Source: Fasciolopsis buskii (lineage: Eukaryota; Platyhelminthes; Trematoda; Plagiorchiida; Fasciolidae). From it: a DNA stretch of 64,000 nucleotides. The notes below the pieces were generated by a model, which worked only from the letters and a program-made list of their open reading frames with translations, was not told where the DNA came from and did no database searches. The translations under genes and the position numbers were made by a program. Numbering within the stretch: the stretch's first letter is position 1; every line of letters starts with the position of its first letter. Location of the stretch: the NCBI GenBank assembly GCA_008360955.1, contig LUCM01000530.1:66679-130678 (forward strand). The letters are read 5' to 3'. Positions 1 to 12,445 of the stretch are shown here, piece by piece.

Positions 1-978
1 ACAATATTTTAGTGGCGTGCTTTTGAGATATCCTTTAACCGGGAATGGTGTTGGGCTTTAAAGTGGCTCCGCTTGCTTTAGATCTCGAAAATTTGACATC
101 GACCGTTCCGCTTAGGTGATGCGCTTTAGTAGATCGTATATCTGATTCGGCGCAAACACGTTTCGATGGGATTTAGTGGCAAGTTCCAAGTTTCCAAAAG
201 CCCTATACGACGTTTTGTGTTTGACTGGTCCACATGCGCTTTTTTAGTCTGGTTTCAGTTGCCAGTTGGTTGCGTCATCCGTAAAGAACCGAAGGAGGAA
301 TAATAACCTAACAAGCGGCTGAAAGACGAGTTTTAGGCCCAACCGAACCTTGGAAGTGAGTGCATTCTAACCGTCGACCTCGTGGTACACTCGGAGTGTC
401 CGAGAAACGGTAAATTTATTTGGGCATCGCTATCCTCCATGAGGTTGACTACATAGGCCACATATAATCAAAATTAAATAAATTAAGTTGGGAGCATGAA
501 CGGAGTGTCCTAAGTAATGTGAAGTTTGTCTGTATTTTTTTTTAAATTTCTAAAGAATAGCTTTTTCGAGGAACCTATTACATACATTCACTCTATCAAT
601 CACGCTATGGGAACGCAATTGACTGATTAGTGGAGTCAAGTTGAACAGTTAAAGCAAATTAAAGTGATTACGAACTGCCCAATTTAGCGGAGACTTAGAA
701 AACTAGAATTTCAAGGAAACAACTATTTTTCCACGTGATGGCGCATCATAATTCACCAGCTAATCAACCGAAGATCAAACTGACGGTGGTGAATATCTCG
801 GTGTATGAACTAAAAATAAGCAAGGAACTTTAATTATTTTGACGTGACACGAGGGACGAGTTGTTATGTTGAACGGAAAGTTGATTTAGGCCCTATGGAT
901 CCAAAAGTCGGTTTACAAGTCCAATCTAATGACTAAAATCAGGGTGACTGCCGTGTTCCATTTGAATATATACATCAT
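1..978. other. No feature recognised
   Basis: I see no exon with convincing splice sites, no known protein motif and no repeat that recurs elsewhere in the window. A short stretch near 345-366 ends in a donor-like GTGAGT but has no supporting reading frame. Confidence 0.5.
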
Positions 979-1099
979 TTTACTTCCTTTATTGATGAAA
1001 TCACAATGTACATCAGTTCGCACGAAGGAGGCCAAGGCCGACATAAAGCTGTAGGAGGATTGGAACCCGCAAACCTCTCGTCCAAACGCCACGACCTAT
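979..1099 (-). repeat. tRNA-derived SINE, family A, decayed copy
   Basis: On the minus strand this ends in the same 3' tail (ATCAATAAAGGAAGTAAA) that closes the family A copies at 61.7 kb and 33.4 kb, and it carries the matching body segment. The tRNA-like B-box is degraded to a GGGTTCCAATCC-like form. It runs directly into a CATA/TA microsatellite at 1097-1151. Confidence 0.6.
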
Positions 1100-1151
1100 A
1101 TACATACATACATACATACATACATATACATATTAATATATATATATATAT
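1097..1151. repeat. CATA/TA microsatellite
   Basis: Tandem CATA units pass into a TA run. The Tyr/Ile-rich open frames across it are by-products of the repeat. Confidence 0.9.
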
Positions 1152-1967
1152 GTACGAACAAAACAGGCATTTGTACCTCTTGCTGAGTTGAAACATTCTG
1201 TAACAAATGTGATCTTAGAACTGCGTACCGCTTTTTTCGCACCAAACAGATTCAACAGATTCAACCATACATCCCACGTGGATCGGCCGTTGTGTTGTTA
1301 CGTCAACCCGTGTATATCATTATTTCTTTTGCGTTTATCCGTTTGTTCCGATTATTGGTTTTGGTTCATTTTAAAAAAAGAATTTTGGGTAATTGCCAAT
1401 AAGTTCACAAATGTGTGTATTACGTAACTGATCCTCAGTAGTTTTGCATTCTTCGAAATTGATCCACAAGTGGGTAACAATAGAACAGATAAAACATACA
1501 GGAAAAAAGAAGAATTTCATTGCGGTTGCTTCTTTGATGATGATCGCACTGGTTTCGCGATTTCTCTTCCCGAATGAACGAACACACAAAGGGAGAGAGA
1601 GAGAGAGAGCCACGAAAAAGTACGGAAATAAAAGTGCACATCTGATGAGGCCGACTAAACAACAAAAGACTTGAAAGTGCATCTATCACACAAGTCGCTT
1701 GATGTGAGAACGCACGTGACTCGCGCGCGCGTTCGACCACACCCCCGCTGGGAAGAGGGGAGTGGTTGAAAATCATAAATAAGCGGGCCGTTTCAAAGCA
1801 TTACGGATGAGGGGGGGGGAAATGCCGACGAGAAAGAAATGAAGGCATGGAGATGATGGAATGAGCGGTAAGGAGTAAAACCGCCCGAGTTCGAGAAATA
1901 ATACATATCCGTGGCATTCATAGAAAAGATAATTAGACGGAACAACAATAATGATCACGCTCAATTG
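1152..1967. other. Non-coding; one AG microsatellite
   Basis: Contains an AG run at 1591-1610 and a G-rich patch near 1809-1819. Overlapping open frames on both strands around 1371-1776 have no recognisable domain and no splice signals, so I treat them as chance. Confidence 0.5.
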
Positions 1968-2092
1968 TCAAGGTGCTAGACCAGTCGGACCATTAGGCCA
2001 GATCTGAATTTCGCCGGCAGCCATCGAGTAACAGTACATTTGAGTTAAAACGTTGTAATCATAACCTGGCAAACTTTTCGAGCTTTTCTGGT
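1968..2092 (-). CDS. Possible terminal exon of an unidentified gene
   Basis: On the minus strand a strong acceptor (pyrimidine tract ending TTTCATTTTCAG) is followed by an open frame of 40 codons that enters with two leading bases and ends at TGA (1968-1970). The peptide includes LPGYDYNVLTQMYCYSMAAG and then GEIQIWPNGPTGLAP. I do not recognise the family. It does not resemble the C-terminus of ATAD1, the nearest gene on this strand. The acceptor quality and protein-like composition are the only support. It could instead be an internal exon using a weak donor, or chance. Confidence 0.3.
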
Positions 2093-4269
2093 CTGAAAAT
2101 GAAATTGAAGTGATTACCAGGATATTAATTATTCCACCCGTCCAGGCCAAGTTTGTGGCTCTCTTGGGCGTTGTCGACAGGTTTATAGGACAAGCTCCGA
2201 TTACCAGTGATCCTTTTGGCACGTGACTAAAACGAAGTGGTGTTGCTGATCCTAGAAACTGGGAATCCCATCTGGACTCGTATCCAACGCCTCAAACGCA
2301 TCCTTCCTCAATCCGCGATGGGATTTACGAAGTCAATAAGTCGAGGGGGCTGTCGAGAGAAAATGTAGAGCGTCTAGGCTTTCGCTTAATCTGCATGTTG
2401 CCGTTTATCCCGACTAAAACGGACGAATAACAGACACCCAAGAAGTCGATCTAACTACATTCATCATGACAACAAACATAGTCACAAAACCGCCAATCAA
2501 GATCGATAATGATAGTAAACAGAATGTTTGGTGTCCGGGTAATTACCATATCGGTTGCATTACAGTCTTCCGTGGTCATGGCTACTGGTTCTCTATGACC
2601 GCACAATGGGCTAGCATCTAAGGGGAGGGCGTGACAACCTTTCTGTGCAGGTTATATAAAGCTAAAAAATAAACGACAATACGAACAAAGTTAAACTATC
2701 ATTTCACAATGATAAAACGCACTGCCGTCGGTAACACTAACGCGTGACCACAAATCATTCGGGGAGAGATGATGAATCTTAACTTTGCCGTGTATGTTTG
2801 TGTGTATGGTTGCCTGAAACCGATACTGCTGACGCTGTTCCGTTTGTTCCAATCTGCACAGTTGCTGGCCGGTCACTTTGCCCCCTTGGCCTCACAGTTC
2901 ACAAGATTGTGTGCCATCTGAAACGAGTTGTTCTACCTACGTGACGAATTTGCCAGAATTCATCACGGTTGATTAGTGCCTGTATAAAATCATTCTTTTA
3001 TAAGCAGTCGATTGGTAATTGTGGACTGTATTGACGGACGGCGGTCAAAATCGTCACATCCGGTGTGCAGCTAATAAATGGACGCTGTGTCACAACACGC
3101 ACGTGACTTTTAGCAATATCTGTAGCGCAGAGGCTAAATGGTCACGATTATCCGGTGCAAATGGCAGCAACTAGCCACACCCGAAAAAGATCGTGAAAAC
3201 GACTTCAAAGGAAATGATTCACTGTGCAGTCAGCTCAATGAAAAACCACAAGACTACGGAAACGATGCGCCCTCTGCTGACTAGGAAATACGACCAACGA
3301 AGCGTCAAAGGGAACACAGGTTCTATCATGATTATTGAAGCAGAATCGTAATGATTAGTCCCCTATCAGCACATGACAGGGCACTGATTATCCCGTTTGA
3401 TTCACGCGCAGACAAACACCGAGGGCGGTTTGATCGTCGGTCTGTCAACGTCGGAGTCAGTACGCAGTCTGGGTGTGCCCTATGCGAACCAAGCTAATAG
3501 CAATGCCTCGAAAGGTAAGAGTATCATTGGAGTATTGATCAACGCACACCTTTGACACTTGCCCTTCACATTAGTTTGGACAGTATGAGTACCGTGGAGG
3601 CAGTACAACTTCTTGGACTTATATTTGAATCCGTAATGGGGAGGGGAAACCGGTATGAGCAATTTAAAAATTGATTTATTCCAGAAATATAGTATTTCAA
3701 CTAATTAGGCTCTTTAGCAAGTCAAGTCAAAGAGATTTGTGGCATATCAGTATCAGTGACCATGGTGTCTGCATATTCGGGCACAACGGTGATGTTACTC
3801 TCTCGTTTAATAGGTAAAACCAATTTACAAACCAACTGTGATCGGATTATTGACCAAGGAGCAAAGCACTAAGCGAGAAGGAGAAAAGAAACAAGATGTA
3901 GAGTTTAGCATATATGTGTTAGCAGCCCCATGGTACTCGATTCAGTGTTGCACCATTTTTCGTTTACAAATGTTACACTGACCGGCTTTTCAACGAGAAG
4001 TAGGGGATGGACTTAGGATACCCGAATAGATTATGACCACACAGCCAAACGTGCAGCATCGGTGGAAAGGATCACAAAAGCCACTCGGAGCCGATGCCAG
4101 ATTATTCAGAACAAAAGTCATTAGGGTGATAGTAGAAATCTTCCCTAAGGAAGACATCATGATGAGAATGCAGCCCTAAGCGTCGAACATCGGTTTGGAG
4201 TCGGACTAATGGTCAATCGATGTGGTTGAGAGATTCAAGCGTCAGTCAACATTGGCCAACATTAAAACA
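2093..4269. other. Intergenic or intronic, nothing recognised
   Basis: No conserved protein motif, no convincing exon and no copy of the repeats described elsewhere was seen here. Confidence 0.45.
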
Positions 4270-5720
4270 CCACGGCTAGCCACACTGATCGCTGTCTTTC
4301 TCCATGAATACCAAGTTGTTATAAAAAGGGTCAATATGCAAAGAGCAACAGCGAGCTAGCCTACATAGACGAGAAAATAAAACAATGCTGCAACAGCCAA
4401 CACATGCAGTATAGTCTAACCATACAAACGCATGTGTTTTCAATGATTCTGCTTCGACAGAAAATGACAACACGATTGACACTGGTCACCGTTCCCTGCC
4501 ATATCCTCCAGTGTCTCCAGCCACTTAGTTCACGGGTCTTTCGGACCCCAACCACGAAGACGTGAGACACGTAATTTACCTAAATTCGCTGTGCGTTTTC
4601 TCATCCCACGTGGTCACGTCATCTGTTGGCCTTCACTCCGTGGTGTGGTAGACGAGTGTTCGTCATACGCAACACATGATCCAACCAACATAGTCTACTA
4701 TGTTTCTTACACTTAGATAAAGTATTCTCATAACTAACATCTAATACCAGATTCCTAACCTCGACATTACTCACCCGGTCACTCCATCCAGTTCGAGGGC
4801 AATATTAATTAGAAATCGGTGATCGAAAGCTTCAATGCAACGAGCACACATGACAGGTAGACTCATTGTCTCGCAACCATACAACCGCAGTGAGCACATG
4901 GCGACACAGTACACACGACCTTTCAACTTCGGATAAATATCAAATCGACGCCACAAGTACTTCAGTCCAGCGTACGTCGAGCTAACCCCTACTGACGTGT
5001 TACCATGATTCGGCACGCAGCTGTCAATGTAAGTGAAACGATCCACGTCCGTTATTTCTTCCCCATCCAGGATCAGATTGTGAACAACTATTGTCCATTA
5101 TTGTAACAACGCCTAACAGTTTGAAGTTGGAAAGCACATTCTAAATGGAGCTAAGGACCAAAAGAGAGTCATTCTAGTGCACGCTGAGCACGATCCGCGG
5201 ATTCGATGGGGTACACGAGATAGTCTGCCTAATCTAAGCCACACAGCTTCTCCCCATTTCTCAATTCAATCGACACATCCTGGAAACCTCATAAAATGTC
5301 TTGATATTTTACTGTATATCTTCACACAACCACAGGAATGAAAGTACAATTCTCGACACAGGTTTAGGAACTTCGCTGGCATACAGCTCCGGTGGAGGGA
5401 GTCGAATAGCGCTGCCCGATCCACGGATTCGAACGCGCCTTTCAAGTCCAGACATACTACGATGTGGGGTGGGCGGTGTGGTGTGGTGCGTATGCGATTT
5501 ATGACGAAGGGTGAATTCTGATCGATGCATCTCGACGCTGGACGTAAATTCGGCATGCTGTTCCGTGATGTTTCTCTCTGCAAATCGGTGTGACGATGCA
5601 AAATTATGAAGCCATGACCTGTACTGTGTGGAAATTGAACTAAGCCACGACGTTCGTCACATGCCACTGCGTTGTACGTGATGTCACTCCACAACATAAC
5701 TGAATGCGTTCTATTCATTC
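4270..5720 (-). mobile_element. RTE-like LINE remnant: RT palm to 3' end
   Basis: Read on the minus strand, conserved reverse-transcriptase blocks appear in the correct order. The palm block VVCLDLKGAFESVDRAALFD is near 5430. The post-palm block MDRFTYIDSC, then AGLKYLWRRFDIYPKLKGRV and LYGCETMS, lie in 5046-4771. The C-terminal block (RLRGWGP-like, then an ETLED-like stretch) and the 3' UTR lie in 4600-4270. In an intact element this polyprotein combines an APE-type endonuclease with RT and drives target-primed reverse transcription. Here the frame is broken many times and the stretch holding the FADD box is lost, so it is a dead copy. A probable 5' part lies at 6340-6775. Confidence 0.85.
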
Positions 5721-6339
5721 GAACATAACCGGATGACGAGTTCGTTGCTTATATGATGGGTCTACATCCCCATACAATGTCGAACCGTTGCTCTACGAAA
5801 AAGTGGCGAGATCGTCTTTGAACTCGTCTTTTGCACATCGGTAGCTGAAATCGGTTGAGCGTATGCGTGAGATGAAACAAGTGGACTGAACAACAACTTC
5901 TCTACTGAACCCGATGGATCCTTGCGAGGCTTACATGTATGAACGTTGACACGTGTACCAATCAGCTAAAGGCCGCTTGGCTTTTGCATAGGTTTATTTA
6001 ATACCCGCGTTCTTCCACAAGTTGAGCTGTTTCTTCTCCATATGGCACAGGAAATATCTCAACGAAACAATAGGTCCCGTGGGTTGACTTGCGCATCAAA
6101 CATTAATCGAAAGTAAGTCCATTGTCAACACTGAACACACTAGTTGGTCAGCCTGCATGAGTACACAAACTGAAGAAACCGAAATTCAGAGACCGACGAG
6201 ATTTGAGAGAATGTTTGTTAGCCGATTTAAAATCATTTACGACACCATTTAGCAATGAACTGTTGCAAGTATCGGGCGATGTATCATTGTGAGCTGAGCA
6301 TTATGGGTAGGTAGAGGGGACGAAGATAGACGGTTTGGG
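5721..6339. other. Diverged interior of the LINE or unrelated spacer
   Basis: The RT remnant (below 5720) and the shared 5' module (above 6340) have the same orientation, so this interval is expected to hold the endonuclease part. I could not recognise endonuclease motifs in it, so it is either very diverged or replaced. Confidence 0.4.
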
Positions 6340-6775
6340 GATAGATGCAATAGACAGTGTAGTCTTGATTATCCTGCGCGACGACTGATGCAGTATGAGA
6401 TTATTTTTGTACGTGTGGATCATGGGGAATGGTGGACGGGTACTACTACGGAGTCCAGCCGCTAAGCAGAAGAACGATTAGGGTTCCAAACGAAAGTCTT
6501 TGGTTCTAACAAGATTTTGTCCACAAGATAGCGGGATCGACTGGATGGAAGCCCATCTTCTTGGATCAGTTATTCTTCCACTAATCTTTCCTGCTGAGTT
6601 GTCAGTTCTAATTAATCCCCATTCTAGATGACCATGAGTCGGTTTCGTCAGACCTTTCTGTGTTGACCCTCCAGGCACGATTGTATGTTGGACTTGAGAT
6701 AAGCCATCCTGTATAGCCTTTTGGGTCCTGGAGGCACGCAAGCGATCCCACCGCGTCAAGGTGCAATTGCGTCGT
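6340..6775 (-). repeat. Dispersed module, likely 5' region of RTE-like LINE
   Basis: This block matches 48125-48525 over about 400 bp. Shared landmarks on the plus strand are GATTATCCTGCGCGACGACTG-like at the left, then a run around GAACGATTAG, then GAGATAAGCCATCCT and GGTCCTGGAGGCA-like at the right. In both places it lies upstream (minus-strand sense) of an RTE-like RT remnant. The simplest reading is that it is the element's 5' UTR. It has no coding motif. Confidence 0.6.
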
Positions 6776-8065
6776 GTATGGTCGGACTTTAGGTTCCACC
6801 CTTGCTTTTTGGTACGAATATCTCCGTCTTAACAGGTGGGCGTTAGGAGTAAGTAGATATGTGCTTTGAGGGCGTAAAGAGCTCGGACACTTAGATATCG
6901 AGCGTGGCTATGCACGGGCCTGTTGTATACTCCTTTTGGCGCATATGGATGAAAAATATTATTTTCATAGAATGGATGACGTGTTGGGACTGATGCTACA
7001 ACTTTAAACCGAATCATGACAATATCGAATTCCTTGCGGAACGTTCGCCCAAGTAATCGATAAATGTGGGAGATAATGTGGAACCTCTGTGAAACTATAT
7101 GTAGGTTCGCTTCTACTGCTAAAGGCAACATCTGCCGTATAGAGTGCACAATTTTCAGCAAACCGTTTCTTGTATGCGTGCCATCACGTGATGAGCGTAG
7201 TAAACGACATGTTGCCGAATGTGCGAAATCTCGTCACTGGCTTTGAGTTAATGCACTCAGGCACCGACCAGTCGCTCCGTTATTGACGAGCCGGCCGGTG
7301 AGTAGGACACACGACCTAGGGTTACCACAAACACACGCGTCATCTTTTCCGTTTTGGGGGCATATGTAAAAAATCACATCAAACGATTGTGTCCCATAAC
7401 GTATACAACGTATCAATCGGTGCGAACCCACAACCTGTCAGTGGGGTTGAGTGTCCGAACAACCACGCCAACGTTACTAAATCTTTTTGGCAGATGATGT
7501 GGCAGCAATCGGGTGCGGTAAAGATGAGAACTACGGTAAAATCAAGACTTCCAGCACAGCCGTATTACAGAAGCAAAAAGACTCAAGCAAGGCGTCAGCT
7601 TTGTTGGTATAATGGATTAAAACCGACTACAATCCATTTACCGCCTCTCCCCAAACACACACACACACACACACGCACATACACACACAAACCACGTACA
7701 AACCGTTTCATGTGGCAGACAATTGCAAGGAGGACAAAGTTTTCAGATTTTCATTCGTTGCCACAATGATAGACTTAGCTACCCGAAGATCCAAATGTGT
7801 GCAAACTATATTTGAGCAAAAGAAAATTTAACAAACAGGACACGAACACAAAATTAACCGGCACATGTGAACCAGTCTAGGCAATGTCCATCAGTTATCA
7901 CCTGTTCTTCCGTTCAGCGGACCAGAAACGGAGGGGAATTATTTTTTTTGGTTCAATTCCCTCAACGATTGCAGCCTTATTTTAACACTTTTCAAGGGAT
8001 CCGGGAGTCTGTCAGTGGCAAAGAGCACGGACGATTTACTCTGGATTACTACCATCTTGAGGGCT

Positions 8066-8100
<35 letters not shown>

Positions 8101-8224
8101 ACATTTTCCGGGGATTGTCCTTAGCAGGACACGATGATAATGATTGTTATTATTCTGGTTAGTAGTGTGGTAAAATCTGCGCTTTCACATAGCCAACTGT
8201 CTCCTCGTCCGAATATCGAACTTG

Positions 8225-8259
<35 letters not shown>

Positions 8260-9999
8260 TTAGTGGGTCAGTGTGAAAGATTTGCATGAAGAAGTGAGCG
8301 GTCCATATTGGGAAGCCTAAAATCCCGACATCGGAGGCAAGAGAGGAGAACAACAGAAATTATGGATGCAATCGAAGCGTGTCCACAAGCAGCATTAAAG
8401 CCATGAGATAGGAGTATCAGCGGTTATCTTGTCCGGTTACGGATATTGGTTGCCGCCATTGAATTAGAGGTAATAGAAACTACTGGGCCGCGGAAGGATT
8501 TTTCCAGGCACAGCGTTGGACAAAATGGAATTGCAGATACAATCCTGAAGAAAGCTATCTCGGTGACATATGTCAGACATGGCAGAAATTCGGTCTATTT
8601 TTCTAAGCCATACGACACGTTTGCTGTCCAGAATATACGTACAAAATGCGGCTAATCCTATGCATCTAATCATTCTTCCCGATGAACACGACAACAGTGA
8701 CACGCTACTTATTTGTACAAGAATGGACCAAAGGAATTTCTTCTCAACTTTCTTACCCAATAATATTGTAAATCGGCATAATGGATAACAACATTTCACG
8801 CTCATTTAAAGCCGAATCCCGTAGTTTGATTCCCGTACCGGTGAGCAACTAGGGAACGGGAGAAAAGAACTTCCAATTCAATTTTCACAACAGTAATTCC
8901 CATTCCCGATCATGCTGGAATTTGGGTTGCTATCTCGCAATATCGTCTACTCGAGAACGGGTTAGACGTGAAAGTGATCATACAACTAGTGATCATGGAC
9001 ATTAGTACAGTTCAAATGTGCGAATGCGACTGATTGTGGCATGTAATCATATGGATAGAAACGCAATGGATGAATATATCAACGTGGACCGAAAGACGAA
9101 TGTTTGTACGGTACTCTTAATCATAAATCCAAAGAGGAAAACCCTACAAAGGCCAATGACATGCCATACAAAAGTTACGGAAGAGCTGTTTCCAGTCACA
9201 CTAAAGTGACCAGTATGAAGTGAGACCGTACTGTCGATTGAAAAGAATTTCGGGAGCAATTTTGTAAGTACTTGCTCCCCACGACGACTATGAAAAGGAA
9301 AATTAGGAGCACTCGTCATTCCCTATCGAAATCCATAGCTTTCGTTCGGCGAAGATAAGAGACCTACGAGGAACTGACAATAATCCACACATAACTCACT
9401 CACGTCCGATAATATACGTTTCGGCATCTTGCACCACATCAACACAACAAAGGTACACTTCACAAAATGCGGAAGAATTCATTTAAGGAAAGACGTGAAA
9501 CCACCGTGGGTACAGGATTTGAGAGATCTCCACGGGATCCACGAAGGATCGGAGTAGGAGACCATCGGTTCACTAAGTCATTTATCCAAATCAAGGGCTA
9601 ATCACATCTCTGCAAATCAGAAGTGAGATAGGACCGAGTAAAGTGGACATTGCTTGTTTCACCTGGCAGGTAGAAATTGGTACCTTGATTTACCTGGTTT
9701 GCTTGGAAGCTGTGCAACAGCTTCCTGCGATATCCTAGCAACATAAGCTGGTTGTCAATTGTGAGAACATAATTGAACTCACACGGTGCTCTTATGCTGC
9801 AAATGTAGATCTCAAACACCAAATTTACAATGAGACCAGTTGGCTCTTTTTTCTACCGCTTGCATTCCATAATAGTAAAGAATCAGAAGAAATATGTAGA
9901 AGAAAACATCTCGGATTCATGAACGCTATTGACTGTGACATTTGGCCATACTGGCCATCATATGCGAAGGTCAAGAGAACTTGAAATTTGTAAAAGAGA
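6776..9999. other. Spacer with three dinucleotide microsatellites
   Basis: Holds a CA run at 7652-7690 and GT runs at 8068-8100 and 8227-8256. Open frames here that contain His/Thr or Cys/Val runs come from these repeats. No exon or known element was recognised in the remainder. Confidence 0.5.
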
Positions 10000-10640
10000 T
10001 ACGTGTTATATCTTCAAAACGTGCAAACAAGATCCCTCGCTTTACAGTCAAGGCGCAAACTTCTTATGTTGCTCTTCTCGTGTCCAGTGACCCGATTCCC
10101 AGAGCTCATGGTCGTCCTGGAGTTGCAATCGCTCTGAGCACGAAAGTTCTGTAAGCACTGTTAGACTGGATCAACAATTTTGATTCTATGGACATTAACA
10201 ATAATCCATTGGAGCGTCTTTGTTCTGTTTGTCGCATCTGTGCTCTTAGTGGATACCGTTCTAGGCAAGTTCAACCAGGGTTTGCCTCAGTAACTCCGAA
10301 GTGTGTACTGAACGGACGTTGATGATTTTAACACTCAACTTGGCTATTTAGCAGAGACAAAACGGCATATCGGAGACCAATTAATTCCATCCATCATGGT
10401 GATCGTCGCCTTCAGGTTCATTTATACCACAGATTGTCTCTGATGCACAATTCGTGTCATAAAGATAGACATCGGCTTATCTGGCAAATCCTCTTGTCTG
10501 CACAGCGATGGGCTCGGATTGACCATATCGCCTCTAGCCACCTGTGACAGGGGTCAATCAAAGACAGTCGATCATTCCGCTTCACACTCCTGAATCCAGA
10601 TGATGATTTGATCTGAGTTTGCTTTTGCTTGTGCCTAGTC
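10000..10640 (+). mobile_element. RTE-like LINE remnant: endonuclease domain
   Basis: Frame-broken APE-type endonuclease of the same LINE group. Recognisable blocks on the plus strand are LLVSSDPIPRAHGRPGVAIA (about 10064-10123), then ALLDWI near 10155, DDFNTQLGYLAETKRHIG near 10322 (the catalytic GDFN position reads DDFN), and QRWARIDHIASSH near 10503, followed by a GSIKDSRSF-like block. These correspond in order to the middle and C-terminal endonuclease motifs. At least three frame changes make it inactive. It probably belongs with the RT fragment at 12080-12445, with an unrelated repeat inserted between. Confidence 0.8.
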
Positions 10641-11279
10641 TGTGATCACCAATACGAAAACGATCCGTCCTGTACAAATGCTTCTACAAAAACAATCTCT
10701 GACTTCAACTCCAGTCGGAATTCTTAACGCAATAGTCATCACAAGGAAATATCCACGATCCGAACGAACACTGCGAGCAGATGAAGGAGGTCGTGTATAG
10801 AACAGCGACGACCACACAGGACACATAGTCATCTGAGCCACAGAAACAGTGAATACCCTCGACTTCAACCACTGTTATATGCTGACGGACCTGTCCCACC
10901 GAATGTCTCATTATAAGAAGTACAAATCATTAAGACATCGACTGACCAGGAGCCGTAGTGGATAGGGAAGTGTAAGGAGATGAGAAAGGCTACAGCAATC
11001 GGCAATGACTTCAACTTTCACCGACTGCTTAGGAATACCGGACCAAGAAAAGCAGTGTAATTTAGGTGATCAAGCTATCTGACAGCTCGCCGATCCACTT
11101 TCAGGACCGTTAGATGAAACGTTTGGCAAAACATTTAAGAAAGCAGATGACTCAATCCCCACCCGAGGACGTTCCAGATTTATCTCCAAATGCCTTAGCA
11201 CGGTCAAATTGAGCGTGTCAGCCTCCGAGTAAGCCATTCGTTCTGAACGCTTCTATAAATGCTCCCAAATTACCGTGAG

Positions 11280-11670
11280 TATCAAATAGTCTCTGCTGAG
11301 GAAGTCCTTTGCACCGCATTCTCGTGGAGATGTCCCCACGAAAGTGTGAGGAAGAAGAGAAATGCCTGGCGCCGCCTTAAGTAATCAGTATAGGGGAGCT
11401 GGCTAAACACCGGTTCCAAACCACGGACAGATGGCGTACACGAAGCACACACCTGTGTGCCTACCGGTACCTGTATAGAATGGTGTACTGAGCATCCAAG
11501 ATATCTAGACACATCCGAAGGTTACATGAACCGAGTAATTAGTCACTGGTCCTCGGTAAGATATGTGACCCTCAGATAGTCCTGGTGTCTTGCGGGTTAC
11601 ACTATATGCTCAAAAGCTCGGGGTAGGGTCCCCAAAGTCAACCATCTATTTTGGTTAGGGAAACCAACTA
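11280..11670 (+). repeat. Unclassified dispersed repeat (pair with 54.4 kb)
   Basis: Aligns to the reverse complement of 54360-54790. Shared landmarks include a TGCCTACCGGTACCTGTA-like core, a GTAATTAGTCACTGG-like stretch, and CTCGGGGTAGGGTCC followed by AAAGTCAACCATCTA. It is more GC-rich than its flanks. I see no terminal repeat or protein motif and cannot assign it to a class. Confidence 0.6.
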
Positions 11671-12079
11671 GTATCGAATCTACATGGGCATAATCATGGA
11701 TCTCAGCGAATAGCCCAAGACGTTGAGATGTGAAACGGATGAACTAGCACGTATGGTGAACTTTGCACATTGTTTCTTTGATTCTTTTCTGTTTCTCGCC
11801 CACTGTTTCCGTCCATCGCCTAGATTTCGATGGCATCCGGATTTTTTCAAAGAGGATCTCTCAAATATATGCGTCCAAGTGAAGCAAAACAGGTACACAC
11901 CCATCATCCATCGACAATGGAGGTGATCAAGAGGTTAGATTTCTCTAAAGTACATAACCTAGCTGAGTCAGATGACCTCTTTCCATTTGTTCGTTTTTCT
12001 TTTCAAGGATGGCAGCAAAATCTTAAAAAACGAGCTGAAAAATCCCTGGGGTTGGATGTGGGAAAACGATGAGTTGTGT

Positions 12080-12445
12080 GAGTTGGTAATTATACCGATT
12101 TGCAAAGGCGAGAAGTTCCCGTGTGAAAATCAAAGCAATTAATTTGGGCAAGCATTGCACTCAAACTACTCTGCCAATTATCACAAAGTTTCAAAAAAGT
12201 ATACGCGGAAAACTCGAACCAGATCACGGCTGTACTGGCTAAATAGTCACGGTACAGCAAATCTGAGAACATAGACACGTGTTTCGTAGACCCACCATTT
12301 GTGGCTGCCCTTGATCCGAAAGCGGTATTCGACTCAGTCGATCGTGTAGTTCTGCCAAACTGCCTGGCACTAAAGGATGCACTGTTCCAGGAGTGGATGG
12401 ACACGAAGCCGAACATTGTTCGTGGACTGGAAGAATAGGGCGAAT
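12080..12445 (+). mobile_element. RTE-like LINE remnant: reverse transcriptase N-terminal part
   Basis: Plus-strand fragments match early RT blocks: ELVIIPICKGEKFPCENQS near 12082 (the IPIFKKG..CENHRGIS block) and VAALDPKAVFDSVDRVVLPN near 12300 (the palm block with the first catalytic Asp). Stops and frame changes lie between them. The FADD box region is absent. Same strand as the endonuclease remnant at 10.0-10.6 kb. Confidence 0.7.

Noticed and set aside
8068..8256. Val/Cys and His/Thr repeat open frames
   Set aside because: Translations of GT/CA microsatellites.
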